Assembly: GCA_965243335.1 (NCBI GenBank) | Contig: OZ251545.1 | Span: forward strand, 558,001-622,000 | Direction of reading: 5' to 3' | Length of the DNA: 64,000 nucleotides | DNA from: JAJDXW01 sp965243335 | Lineage (GTDB): Bacteria > Pseudomonadota > Gammaproteobacteria > HK1 | Part shown: one piece after another, positions 43,519 to 52,564 of the stretch | Position numbering within the stretch: the first letter of the stretch is position 1 | How the letters are laid out: each line of letters opens with the position of its first letter | Made by a program: the position numbers and the translations under genes | The notes under the pieces: generated by a model | Databases searched by the model: none | Seen by the model: the letters and a program-made list of their open reading frames with translations, nothing else | Told to the model about the DNA's origin: nothing

Positions 43519-44061
43519 ATGATCGGTATGGCCGGACCTCGCCCCCGGAGAAGCGCTCCCTCCCGCCGATTCCCGTACCGGAGCGTCCTCGGGGCGGGCG
43601 GCGCGATCTGGGCCGTCGCGGGGGTCGCGGGCCTCCTCGGGTGGGCGATAGTGCGGCTCTCGGAGATCGCGCTCGGCGCGCTCGAGGAGCCGTTCTCCTG
43701 GTACCACTGGGCCGCGATCGGGGCGTTCGTCCCGTTCATGGCGTGGTCGGAAGGGCTCCGCGGCTTCCAGCGCCGGTTCTCCCCGCGGGTCGCGGAGCGG
43801 GCGATGCTCATCCGCGCGGCCCCGACCGCGGCGCGGGTGGTCTTCGCGCCGCTGTTCGCGGCCGGGTTCTTCGGCGGCTCGCGGCGCGACCAGGTGCGGG
43901 CCTGCCTCGGGACCGCCGCCATCGTCGCCCTCGTCCTCCTCGTGCACCGGCTGGACCAGCCGTGGCGCGGCATCCTCGACGCGGGGGTGGTCGCCGGGCT
44001 CTCCTGGGGGGTGGTGGCGACCCTCGCGCTCAGCGCCCGCGCGTGGCGGACCGCCGGGTGA
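43519..44061 (+). CDS. Integral membrane protein of unknown function
   Basis: A 180-residue protein with a basic N-terminus (RPRRSAPSRRFPYRS) and about four hydrophobic segments (GAIWAVAGVAGLLGWAIV, WAAIGAFVPFMAW, APLFAAGFFGG, TAAIVALVLLVH and a last one near the C-terminus). No family is recognised. The start is ATG at 43519 or 43528; the frame opens further upstream but overlaps the divergent gcvH leader. It is followed after 40 bases by the quinone oxidoreductase gene, so the two may be co-transcribed. Confidence 0.6.
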   Translation: MIGMAGPRPRRSAPSRRFPYRSVLGAGGAIWAVAGVAGLLGWAIVRLSEIALGALEEPFSWYHWAAIGAFVPFMAWSEGLRGFQRRFSPRVAERAMLIRAAPTAARVVFAPLFAAGFFGGSRRDQVRACLGTAAIVALVLLVHRLDQPWRGILDAGVVAGLSWGVVATLALSARAWRTAG

Positions 44062-44101
44062 AGGGGGAAGACGGGCGGGAAAGCTCCGGAGAGGCTCCAG
44101 C

Positions 44102-45133
44102 ATGACGACGCTCCCAGAGAAGATGACGGCCATCGAGATCACGGCGCCGGGAGGCCCCGAAGCGCTCGTTCCGGTCGAACGCCCCGTCCCCCGGCCGGGC
44201 CCCGGAGAGGTGCTGGTGCGGGTCGCGGCGGCCGGGGTGAACCGCCCCGACGTGATGCAGCGCCAGGGCCACTACCCTCCCCCGCGCGGCGCATCGGACG
44301 TCCCGGGGCTCGAGATCGCGGGAGAGGTCGTGGAAGCGGGGCCGGGGGCGGGCGGGGCGCCCGACCGGGTCTGCGCCCTCGTCCAGGGCGGCGGGTACGC
44401 GGAATACTGCCTGGCCGCGGCCCCGCTCTGCCTCCCCGTGCCGGCGGGGCTGAGCGACACCCAGGCGGCGGCCCTCCCGGAGACGTACTTCACGGTCTGG
44501 ACGAACGTCTTCGAGCGCGGGCGGCTCACGGCCGGGGAGAGCATCCTCGTGCACGGGGGGAGCAGCGGCATCGGCACCACCGCCATCCAGCTCGCGCGGG
44601 CGTTTGGGGCTACGGCATACGCCACCGCCGGCTCGCCGGAGAAGTGCCGGGCGTGCGAGGGGCTCGGCGCGGCCGAGTGCATCGACTACCGGCAGGACGA
44701 CTTCGTGACGCGCATCGCCGCCGCGACCGAGGGGCGCGGGGTCGACGTGGTGCTCGACATGGTGGGAGGGGACTACTTTCCCCGCTGCGTCCAGTGCCTC
44801 GCGACCGAGGGCCGGCTCGTCCAGATCGCCACCCAGCGGGGGATCAGGAGCGAGATCAACCTGCTCGCGATCATGGTGAAGCGGCTCACGGTCACCGGCT
44901 CGACCCTCCGCCCGCGAAGCGTCGCCGAGAAGACCCCCATCGCGAACGCCCTGCGCGAACGGGTCTGGCCGCTGCTTGCGGACGGCAAGGCCCGGCCGGT
45001 CATCCACTCGACGTTCCCGCTCCACGAGGCGGCGGCGGCCCACGCCCTCATGGACTCGGGCGCCCACATCGGCAAGATCGTCCTGACCACCCACGCCGGA
45101 TGGGAGCTGGAGCAACCCGCCGCGCCCGGATAG
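44102..45133 (+). CDS. NAD(P)H quinone oxidoreductase of the zinc-free MDR family
   Basis: A 343-residue medium-chain oxidoreductase resembling the PIG3/QOR subfamily. It has PRPGPGEVLVRVAAAGVNRPD, QRQGHYPPPRGASDVPGLE, LPETYFTVWTNVFERG, the cofactor-binding HGGSSGIGTTAIQLARA, and the end GKIVLTT. The zinc-binding residues of alcohol dehydrogenases are absent, as usual for quinone reductases. The start follows GGAGAGGCTCC. Confidence 0.9.
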   Translation: MTTLPEKMTAIEITAPGGPEALVPVERPVPRPGPGEVLVRVAAAGVNRPDVMQRQGHYPPPRGASDVPGLEIAGEVVEAGPGAGGAPDRVCALVQGGGYAEYCLAAAPLCLPVPAGLSDTQAAALPETYFTVWTNVFERGRLTAGESILVHGGSSGIGTTAIQLARAFGATAYATAGSPEKCRACEGLGAAECIDYRQDDFVTRIAAATEGRGVDVVLDMVGGDYFPRCVQCLATEGRLVQIATQRGIRSEINLLAIMVKRLTVTGSTLRPRSVAEKTPIANALRERVWPLLADGKARPVIHSTFPLHEAAAAHALMDSGAHIGKIVLTTHAGWELEQPAAPG

Positions 45134-45575
45134 CGCGGACCTCGCCGGGCACACGAGGAGCGCATCTGGGAGCGCCAGCCCCCCCGCACCGCACTTTCGT
45201 TCACGGGCGCTTCGCCCCGGGCGGGCGGGACACAAGCGTTCCCACGAGGCGCCACTCCCAGATGCGTTCGCGAGAGGTGTGTCCGGAGAAATCCCCGCAC
45301 CGCACATGCCTCGGACCGGGGCGTAGGGGAGAAGGGGGCCGCGGAGTGCGTGGTATCCTCGCCGCCCCGGCATTCGGGCGGCGGGGCCGCGCCCGACGGC
45401 AGGCTCCGCTTCGGGACCCGTGGCCATCCGGCCGCCCTCGCCGCGGCCGGTATCGTGCCGGACGCGCAGGCGGGCCGGCGGTGCCGGAGGGCGAGGACCC
45501 CCGGCGGACGCAGGCGCTTCAGGCGCCGCGCAGGCCGGGCGGCGGGATCCAGGGTTCAGGCGGGCAGGACGAGGG
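45134..45575. other. Gene-free stretch holding repeat copy 6
   Basis: No protein-like frame is seen. The first 200 bases are repeat copy 6. The remainder up to the Sel1-type gene is GC-rich with no recognised signal apart from a TATCCT at 45355 that could be a -10 box. Confidence 0.5.
45161..45330. repeat. Dispersed intergenic repeat, copy 6 (with its own inverted ends)
   Basis: The arms GCATCTGGGAG (45162-45172) and CTCCCAGATGC (45255-45265) are perfect inverted copies. Between them lies the complement of the family core, TTTCGTTCACGGGCGCTTCG. The GAAATCCCCGCACCGCACAT module follows. The outer arms differ in sequence from those of copy 4 although the core is shared. Confidence 0.7.
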
Positions 45576-46211
45576 ATGGACGGGGCTGCCAAGTGGACGT
45601 CGGCCGCGATGGCCGGGCTTGTCTTGTCGGGCGGGCTTGCGCTCGGGATCGCAGGGGCGGCCGACGACGACGGCGCCGCCATCCTCGAAGAGTACCGGCG
45701 GGCGGACGTGCGGTCCGAGGAGGAGGTGGGGCCGGTCCCCGCCGAGGTCCGGCGGGCGCATCTCGCGGCCCTCGCCGCCTACGACGAAGCGGTGGCTTCC
45801 CGCGACCCGAAACACCCCGGCTACGCGGCGGCCCGCGAGGCTTGGGAGCCGCTCGCGGCCAGCGGCGACCCTGCCTCCGCCTACCATCTCGGGATGCTCC
45901 ACCTGTTCGGGCTCGGCGGGGCCTCGTTCGACCAGTTGCAAGCGGTTCGCCTGATCGAGGCCGCCGCGAAGAGCCGCTACCCGCCCGCCCAGACCTTCAT
46001 GGGCCTGCTGGCCGAGCGGGGCCAGGGCCTGATGGTGGCCGCGGACGAGAGCCTTGCCCTCGCCTGGTACACGCACGGCGCGCGGGGCGGGCATTGCGCC
46101 GCCGTCCGCCGTCTGGTCCGGGCCTACGGGGAAGGCGAGCTGGGGGTCGCGCCGGACGCCGGGGCGGCCGACGATTGGCGCGCGCGTCTCGACGGGTGCC
46201 GGAAGCGATAG
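45576..46211 (+). CDS. Exported Sel1-like repeat protein
   Basis: A 211-residue protein with an N-terminal signal segment (TSAAMAGLVLSGGLALGIAGA). The middle contains Sel1-type helical repeats (ASGDPASAYHLGMLHLFGLGG, AAAKSRYPPAQTFMGLLAERG, ALAWYTHGARGGHCAAVRRL). Such proteins act as protein-interaction scaffolds, often in the periplasm. The ATG at 45576 follows GACGAGGG. No partner is evident; the nucleotidase-like gene begins 121 bases after the stop. Confidence 0.75.
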   Translation: MDGAAKWTSAAMAGLVLSGGLALGIAGAADDDGAAILEEYRRADVRSEEEVGPVPAEVRRAHLAALAAYDEAVASRDPKHPGYAAAREAWEPLAASGDPASAYHLGMLHLFGLGGASFDQLQAVRLIEAAAKSRYPPAQTFMGLLAERGQGLMVAADESLALAWYTHGARGGHCAAVRRLVRAYGEGELGVAPDAGAADDWRARLDGCRKR

Positions 46212-46332
46212 GCGTTTCCGGTCGCGGAAGCCGGCGAGCGGCGGCGAACGGCCGGGGGCCGGGCGCCGCGCCGGGAAGCAGCCCGCACCGCCGCGGACGC
46301 TTCAGGCGCTCCATCCGAAGGAGGAACCGAAG

Positions 46333-47868
46333 ATGAAACGACCGTTCCATCGAGCCGGCGCCGCGGCCTTCGGCGCCGCCGCGCTGGCCGCCGTCCTGGC
46401 TGCCGCCTTGGCCGCCGGCCCGGCCGCCCGCGCCGAGCCGGTGACCCTCACCATCGTCCACGTCAACGACCTCGACCGTCTCGACGGGTCCGGCGGCTAC
46501 GGAGGGGTCGCCCGGCTCGCGGCGGTGGTCAAGGAGGTCCGCGCGAACGCGCGCCACGTGCTCGTCACCCACGGCGGCGACGCGATCTCCCCGTCGCTCC
46601 TGTCGTCGTTCGACCGGGGCGCGCACATGATCGACCTCTTCAACCGGATCGGCTTCGACGCGATGGCGCTCGGCAACCACGAGTTCGACTTCACGCCGAC
46701 GGTGACGGTGGAGCGTATCGCCGAGGCCGGGTTCCCGATGCTGTCCAACAACGCGCTCGATCCCGACGGCACGCTGGTCGACGGGGTCACCGATCACCTG
46801 CTCTTCGAGGTGGACCGCTACCGGGTCGGCGTGTTCGGCCTGACGACGGCGACGACCGCCGTCAAGTCGTCGCCCGCGCCGGTGACCTTCCGTCCCGCCG
46901 TCGAGGTCGCGGCGGAGCAGGCCGGGCGGCTGCGCGAGGCCGGGGCCGATCTCGTCATCGCCCTCGCCCACACCGACCGGGCGGAGGATGCGGCGCTGAT
47001 GCGCCAGGGGGCGGTCGACCTCCTGCTCTCCGGCGACGACCACGACATGAAGGTCGAGGTCGGAGCCGACACCACGTTCGTCGAGAGCGGCGAGCAGGCG
47101 AAGTTCGTCACGATCGTCGACGTCGCCATGGACACGGTCGAGGGGCGGCGCGGGCCGCGCTTCGTCTGGCATCCGTCGATCCGGATCGTCAACACCAGGT
47201 TCGTGGACCCCGACCCCGACCTCCAGGCGGCGGTCGACGGCTACCTCTCCCGTCTCTCGGAGGAGCTGGACGTCGAGATCGGCGCTACCGAGGTCGAGCT
47301 CGACAGCCGGCGCAGCGTGGTGCGGGGGCGTGAGACCGGCCTCGCCAACCTGATCGCGGACGCCATGCGGGCCGCGACCGGGGCCGACGTCGCGCTGACC
47401 AACGGCGGCGGCGTCCGCGGGGACCGGGTCTATGCGCCCGGCACGGTCCTCACGCGGCGCGACGTGCAGTCGGAGCTGCCCTTCGGCAACCGCACGGTCG
47501 TGCTGGAGGTGACCGGGGCCGACCTGCTCGCGGCGCTGGAGGTCGGGGTCGCCGGGGTCGAGGACGGCTTCGGCGGGTTCCCGCACGTCTCCGGGATGGC
47601 CTATCGCTTCGACGCTTCGAAGCCGGCCGGCCGCCGCATCGCCGGCGTGACGGTGGGGGGCGAGCCGCTCGACCCCGCCCGCGCCTATCGTCTGGCGACC
47701 AACAACTTCCTCGGCCGCGGCGGCGACGGATACACCATGTTCGCCTCCGCTCCGCAGCTCATCGACGCCAATGCCGGCCGGCTGATGACCGCCCAGGTCA
47801 TCGACGCGATCACGGCGGCCGGCGAGATCGCCCCGCGCGTCGAGGGCCGGATCGTCCGGCTCGACTGA
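46333..47868 (+). CDS. Periplasmic 5'-nucleotidase/UshA-like metallophosphatase
   Basis: A 511-residue protein with a signal peptide (AALAAVLAAALAAGPAARA) and the two domains of the UshA family. The metallophosphatase domain has HVNDLDRLDG, THGGDAISPS, ALGNHEFDF and ALAHTDRAED. The C-terminal specificity domain has GRETGLANLIADAMRAATGADVALTNGGGVRG and NNFLGRGGDGYTMF. The first metal motif is normally DxH; here it reads DLD, so one metal ligand His is replaced. Related subgroups also lack it, so activity is not excluded. The start has AAGGAGGAACCGAAG upstream. Confidence 0.88.
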   Translation: MKRPFHRAGAAAFGAAALAAVLAAALAAGPAARAEPVTLTIVHVNDLDRLDGSGGYGGVARLAAVVKEVRANARHVLVTHGGDAISPSLLSSFDRGAHMIDLFNRIGFDAMALGNHEFDFTPTVTVERIAEAGFPMLSNNALDPDGTLVDGVTDHLLFEVDRYRVGVFGLTTATTAVKSSPAPVTFRPAVEVAAEQAGRLREAGADLVIALAHTDRAEDAALMRQGAVDLLLSGDDHDMKVEVGADTTFVESGEQAKFVTIVDVAMDTVEGRRGPRFVWHPSIRIVNTRFVDPDPDLQAAVDGYLSRLSEELDVEIGATEVELDSRRSVVRGRETGLANLIADAMRAATGADVALTNGGGVRGDRVYAPGTVLTRRDVQSELPFGNRTVVLEVTGADLLAALEVGVAGVEDGFGGFPHVSGMAYRFDASKPAGRRIAGVTVGGEPLDPARAYRLATNNFLGRGGDGYTMFASAPQLIDANAGRLMTAQVIDAITAAGEIAPRVEGRIVRLD

Positions 47869-47882
47869 ACGGGCTCCCGTTG

Positions 47883-48452
47883 ATGTCCGGCTCCCTGATC
47901 TGCGTGTTCGCGGGCGCGCGCCCGGCCATTGACCCCGCGCACGAGGACGCGGCCCGGGCAGTGGTCCGGGCCGTCTCCGCCCGCGGGCTCGGCCTGGTCT
48001 ACGGCGGCGGGGGCGGCGGGATGATGGGGGTGCTGGCCGAAGCGGCCCTCGCGGCCGGGGTCCGGATCGTCGGGGTGGCGCCCCGCTTCCTCGCCGATCG
48101 CGAGCTGCTGGCCGCGGGGCTCGACGAGCTGGTCATGGTCGACTCCATGGCCGAGCGCAAGCACGTCATGTTCGAGCGCGCGTCCGCCTTCCTGACCCTT
48201 CCGGGCGGGATCGGCACCTACGACGAGCTGTTCGAGGCCATGAGCGGGAGCTACCTCGGCCTCCACGACAAGCCGTGCGGCGTGCTCGATGCGGGCGGGT
48301 ATTACGACCCTCTGCTCGACCTCCTCGACCGGGGGATCGAGGCCGGTTTCATCGGCAGGAGCGCCCGCGACGCCCTGATCGTGGACGGGGACGCGGAGCG
48401 CCTGGTGGATCGCCTGCTTGCCGCCGCCGCGGCGCCCGGCCCCGGAGAATGA
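47883..48452 (+). CDS. LOG-family nucleoside 5'-monophosphate phosphoribohydrolase
   Basis: A 189-residue Rossmann-like protein of the LOG/TIGR00730 family, which cleaves the ribose-phosphate from (cytokinin) nucleotides. The signature PGGIGTYDELFE and the nucleotide-binding LVYGGGGGGMMG are present, and the catalytic Arg is in MAERKHVMFERA. It begins 14 bases after the nucleotidase-like gene, so both may act on nucleotides. The ATG at 47883 is preferred to the TTG just before it. Confidence 0.88.
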   Translation: MSGSLICVFAGARPAIDPAHEDAARAVVRAVSARGLGLVYGGGGGGMMGVLAEAALAAGVRIVGVAPRFLADRELLAAGLDELVMVDSMAERKHVMFERASAFLTLPGGIGTYDELFEAMSGSYLGLHDKPCGVLDAGGYYDPLLDLLDRGIEAGFIGRSARDALIVDGDAERLVDRLLAAAAAPGPGE

Positions 48453-48475
48453 AGCGCCAGGCGCGAATGGGCCGC

Positions 48476-48520
48476 GCCTCTCCTGGGAGCGCGGGCGTCT
48501 CGCCCGCAGGGGTGTCGGGA
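48476..48520. repeat. Dispersed intergenic repeat, copy 7 (fragment)
   Basis: CCTGGGAGCGCGGGCGTCTC and GCCCGCAGG match the left arm type of copy 4 and the GCGGGCGAGACGCCCGC hairpin of copy 2. The core is absent. Confidence 0.55.
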
Positions 48521-48659
48521 TCGACGCCGGGCGGCGCCTCTGCGGACACGACGTCCGCGCCCGCAGGACTCGCCGTTCCCGGGATGCCCGCGCCCGTAAA
48601 GGCCGCGCCGTCCCCGGGCCGAACACGGCCCGCCAGCCCGGCAGGGCGATAGTCGCGCG

Positions 48660-51600
48660 ATGCTTCCCGATCGAAGCCTCTTCGCGTTCACCGCGGGGGT
48701 CCGCGGCCGGATCGCGCTCGCGGTCGCGGTCGGGCTCGCCGCCGCCCTGGTCGGGATCGGGCGGTTCGCCGCCCTCGGATGGCTGATCGCGGGGGTCTTC
48801 GCGGGCGAACCCCTCGGGGCGCTGGCCGGGAAGTTCGCCCTCGTCGGCGCCATCATGCTGCTCCGGGGCTGGCTCGAGTACTGGCGCAACATGATCGCGC
48901 ACCGGACCGCGGCCCGGGTCCAGATGCACATGCGCGCGCGCCTGTACGACAAGGTGGCGGAGCTCGGGCCGGCGTGGTTCGGGCTCGAGCGCACCGGGAA
49001 GGTGCTGGTGTCGCTCGTGGAGGGGGTCGAGCAGCTCGAGACGTGGTTCGGCCAGTTCCTGCCCCAGCTCTGCGTGGCCGCGCTGACCCCGATCGCCGTA
49101 TTCGCGTTCCTCGCGTTCCTCGACCTTCCGGTGGCGGCGCTCCTCCTCGCGTTCGCCCTCTTCACCCTCGTCGCTCCGGCCGCCTTCACCCGGTGGGACC
49201 GCAAGAGCAGCCAGCGGCGCCAGCGCGCCTACTCGGCCTTCGCGGCCGAGTTCCTCGACACCCTCCAGGGCCTCGCGACCCTCAAGGCGTTCGGGCAGAG
49301 CGGCGAGCGCGGCCGGCGTCTCGCGGCCCGCGCGGAAGAGATCTTCCGCACCACGATGTGGGTGCTCGCGGTCAACTCCCTCGGCCGGGGGATCACCGAC
49401 GTCGGCCTCGCGGTCGGGGCGGCGGCGGTGCTCGCCTGTGGGGCCTTCCGGGTGGACGCGGGGGCGATGTCCCTCGCCGAGCTGCTCGTCGTGCTGATGA
49501 TGGGGATCGAGGTGTTCCGGCCGCAGCGCGACCTGCGCGCCCTCCTCCACCAGGGGCTGGTCGGCACGGCGGCGGCCGACGGGGTGCTGAACCTCCTCGC
49601 CGGGCGCCCGATCGTGGAGTATCCCGCCGCGGAAGGCCCCGCGCCGGGCGAGGCGCCGGTACCGGGACCCGTGCCGGCGGCGGAGCTCGCCCCGACGGTG
49701 GGGTTCGAGGCGGTCGGGTTCACCTATCCCGGCGCCCGCCGCCCCGCCCACCGCGGCCTCGACTTCCGGGTCGAGGCCGGGGAGCGGGTCGGGTTCGTCG
49801 GGGCGAGCGGGGCCGGCAAGACCTCGATCGTCCGCCTGCTGCTTCGCCTCTACGATCCCGACGCGGGCTCGGTGCGGATCGGGGGGCGCGACCTCCGCGG
49901 CCTCTCCGCCCACGACGTCCACGGGCGGATCGCGGTCGTCAACCAGGACACGGTCCTCTTCCACGGCACGGTCGAGGACAACCTCCGCTTCGGCCGGCCC
50001 GACGCGACCTACGAGGAGCTCGCGGCGGCGGCGCGGGCCGCGAATGCCCACGGGTTCATCGAGAGGCTGCCGGACGGCTACCGGACGGTGGTCGGCGAAC
50101 GCGGGGTGCGGCTCTCCGGCGGGCAGCGCCAGCGGATCGCGATCGCCCGCGCCATCCTCCGCGACGCTCCCATCCTGGTGCTCGACGAGGCGCTGAGCGC
50201 GGTGGATGCGGAGAACGAGGCGGTCATCCAGGAGGCCCTCGAACGCCTGATGACGGGCCGCACCACCCTCATCTTCGCCCATCGACTGTCGAGCGTCATC
50301 GGGGCGGACCGGATCCTCGTCCTCGACGGCGGGCGGGTCGCGGAGTCCGGCCGGCACGCGGAGCTGATGCGCCGCCAGGGGGTCTACTTCCACCTGATGC
50401 GGGGCCAGGCGGAGGAGAGCCGGAGGCCGGGGGACGTCGAGCTCGCCGCGCCCGCGGGCCGGCCTCCCGCCGAGGATCTGGCCCCCCTGTTCGCGGGGGG
50501 AGGTCCGACCGACGAGATCACCCGCGCGGAGGGTCTCGGGTGGTTCGGGGCGTTCCGCGAGCTCCTCCGCCACGTCCGCCCGTGGCGCGGGCGGCTCACC
50601 CTCGCCTTCGGGTTCGGGGTCGTCCGGGTCGCCTGCCTCATCGGGGTCGGGGTGCTGAGCGCGCTCGCGGTGGCCGCCCTCAAGCGCGGCGGGGACTTCA
50701 CCCCGTGGCTGTACGCCCTGTTCGCGGCCGCCCCGGCGGCCGGGATCCTGCACTGGGTGGAGTCGTGGGTCGCGCACGACATGGCGTTCCGGATGCTCGC
50801 CCGGATGCGCATCGACCTCTACCGGAAGATCGACGCCCTCGCCCCCGCGTGGCTGCTCCGCCGGCGCTCGGGCGACCTCGTGGCGATGGCGACCCACGAC
50901 GTGGAGCTGGTGGAGTACTTCTTCGCCCACACCATCGCCCCCGGCCTGGTGGCGGTGCTCGTGCCCGCGTCGGTCGTCGGCGTCCTGCTCTGGTTCGGCT
51001 GGCCGCTCGCCGCGGCTCTCGCCCCCATCCTCGCGGTGGTGGCCCTGAGCCCCTTCCTCGCCCGGCGCCGGGTGGACGTGCTCGGCTCGCGCGCCCGCGA
51101 AGCCCTCGCCGACCTCAACGCCCACGCGGTGGACACCATCCAGGGGCTCGGCGAGATCATCGCGTTCGAGCGGACCCCGGAGCGGCGCCGCGAGTTCCTC
51201 GCCCTCGCCCGGCGCCACGTCGAGCTGCGGCTCCCCTTCTTCCGGAGCCTCACCCTGCAGAACGTGGTGCTGGAGACCGCCACCGGGCTCGGCGGCCTCG
51301 TGGTGGTGGTGGCCGGGGCCTGGCTCGTGTCCGCCGGGCGCCTCGATCCGGCCCTCCTCCCCCTGCTCGCCCTCCTCGCGATGGCCGCGTTCCTGCCGGT
51401 GTCCGAGATCGCGTACGTCGGGCGGCAGCTCTCCGATACGCTGGGGGCGACGCGGCGGCTGTACGCGGTGCACCGGGAGCCGGTGACGGTGCGCGACGGT
51501 TCGGGGGTGGACTCCGGGGCGGGCGCGGGAGAGGACCCGGGAGCGGGCGCGGTTCGGGCCGAGGCCGTAGGCGCCGGAGCGGCGGAGCGCACCTCCGGCG

Positions 51601-52451
51601 GCCCCGCCGGTTCGGGCGATTCGGGCACCGCCGACAGCTCGGGGAACCCGGGAGCGGATGCTGTCCCCGCGACGGCGCGCGCCGCCGCCCCGCGGGAGAC
51701 GGCGGCGGGGGGAATGGCGCTCGCGATGGAGTCGGTCGACTTCCGCTACCCGGGACGGGAGGACCGGGCGCTTCGCGAGGTCTCCTTCGACATCCCGGCC
51801 GGGATGCGCGTCGCCCTGGTCGGGCCGTCGGGCGCGGGCAAGACGACCGCCGCCCATCTCCTGCTCCGCTTCTTCGACCCGGAACGGGGAACGGTGCGCC
51901 TCGCCGGGCGCGACCTCCGGGATTGGCGGCTCGACGACCTCCGCGCCCGCATCGCCCTCGTGAGCCAGGACACCTGGCTCTTCAACGAAACCCTCCGGGC
52001 GAACGTCCTCGTGGCGCGGCCGGAGGGGGGCGAGGAGGAGGTCGCCCGTGCGGTCGAGCGGTCCGCCCTCGCCGACTTCGTGGCCGCCCTGCCGGAGGGT
52101 CTCGAGACCCCGGTGGGCGAACGCGGGGTGCGCCTGTCCGGCGGGCAGCGGCAGCGGGTCTCCATCGCCCGCGCGTTCCTGAAGGACGCCCCGGTCCTCG
52201 TCCTCGACGAGGCGACCTCCCATCTCGACGCGGTGAGCGAGCGGGCCGTGCAGCACGCGCTCGAGACCCTGATGCACGACCGCACCACGGTCATCATCGC
52301 GCACCGGCTGTCCACGGTGCGGAGCGCGGCCCGCATCGTGGTCCTGGACGAGGGCCGGGTGGCGGAGGTCGGCCGCCACGAGGAGCTGCTCGCCCGGCCC
52401 GGCCTCTACAGCCAGCTCGTCGGCCGCCAGCTCGCGGCGGTGGCCGACTGA
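48660..52451 (+). CDS. Fused double ABC exporter (two membrane and two ATPase domains), CydDC-like
   Basis: A 1263-residue protein containing two complete half-transporters. Half one has membrane segments at about 15-300 and an ATPase with Walker A GASGAGKTS, signature LSGGQRQRIAIARAI and Walker B LVLDEALSAVD. Half two has membrane segments at about 640-930 and an ATPase with GPSGAGKTT, LSGGQRQRVSIARAF and LVLDEATSHLD. A linker of about 70 Gly/Ala/Ser/Asp-rich residues precedes the second ATPase. The order resembles CydD-CydC, heterodimeric exporters of cysteine and glutathione, fused into one chain. The adjacent glutathione transferase gene would fit that, but the cargo is not established. 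Confidence 0.88.
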   Translation: MLPDRSLFAFTAGVRGRIALAVAVGLAAALVGIGRFAALGWLIAGVFAGEPLGALAGKFALVGAIMLLRGWLEYWRNMIAHRTAARVQMHMRARLYDKVAELGPAWFGLERTGKVLVSLVEGVEQLETWFGQFLPQLCVAALTPIAVFAFLAFLDLPVAALLLAFALFTLVAPAAFTRWDRKSSQRRQRAYSAFAAEFLDTLQGLATLKAFGQSGERGRRLAARAEEIFRTTMWVLAVNSLGRGITDVGLAVGAAAVLACGAFRVDAGAMSLAELLVVLMMGIEVFRPQRDLRALLHQGLVGTAAADGVLNLLAGRPIVEYPAAEGPAPGEAPVPGPVPAAELAPTVGFEAVGFTYPGARRPAHRGLDFRVEAGERVGFVGASGAGKTSIVRLLLRLYDPDAGSVRIGGRDLRGLSAHDVHGRIAVVNQDTVLFHGTVEDNLRFGRPDATYEELAAAARAANAHGFIERLPDGYRTVVGERGVRLSGGQRQRIAIARAILRDAPILVLDEALSAVDAENEAVIQEALERLMTGRTTLIFAHRLSSVIGADRILVLDGGRVAESGRHAELMRRQGVYFHLMRGQAEESRRPGDVELAAPAGRPPAEDLAPLFAGGGPTDEITRAEGLGWFGAFRELLRHVRPWRGRLTLAFGFGVVRVACLIGVGVLSALAVAALKRGGDFTPWLYALFAAAPAAGILHWVESWVAHDMAFRMLARMRIDLYRKIDALAPAWLLRRRSGDLVAMATHDVELVEYFFAHTIAPGLVAVLVPASVVGVLLWFGWPLAAALAPILAVVALSPFLARRRVDVLGSRAREALADLNAHAVDTIQGLGEIIAFERTPERRREFLALARRHVELRLPFFRSLTLQNVVLETATGLGGLVVVVAGAWLVSAGRLDPALLPLLALLAMAAFLPVSEIAYVGRQLSDTLGATRRLYAVHREPVTVRDGSGVDSGAGAGEDPGAGAVRAEAVGAGAAERTSGGPAGSGDSGTADSSGNPGADAVPATARAAAPRETAAGGMALAMESVDFRYPGREDRALREVSFDIPAGMRVALVGPSGAGKTTAAHLLLRFFDPERGTVRLAGRDLRDWRLDDLRARIALVSQDTWLFNETLRANVLVARPEGGEEEVARAVERSALADFVAALPEGLETPVGERGVRLSGGQRQRVSIARAFLKDAPVLVLDEATSHLDAVSERAVQHALETLMHDRTTVIIAHRLSTVRSAARIVVLDEGRVAEVGRHEELLARPGLYSQLVGRQLAAVAD

Positions 52452-52564
52452 CCCTCGGCGGCCGGCCAATTGGCCGCCGGCGCGTTCCGCTCCCCCCGTT
52501 CCGAATCGTTGGACGATGCGCGGTACACTCCCGCGCGGCTCGGAGAAACCCCCGGAGAGAAACG

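Noticed and set aside
47685..52469. A 1594-codon open frame on the minus strand across the nucleotidase, LOG and exporter genes
   Set aside because: It is an antisense shadow in very GC-rich DNA. The plus-strand genes have complete family motifs, and the minus frame is His/Arg/Pro-rich without any recognisable domain.
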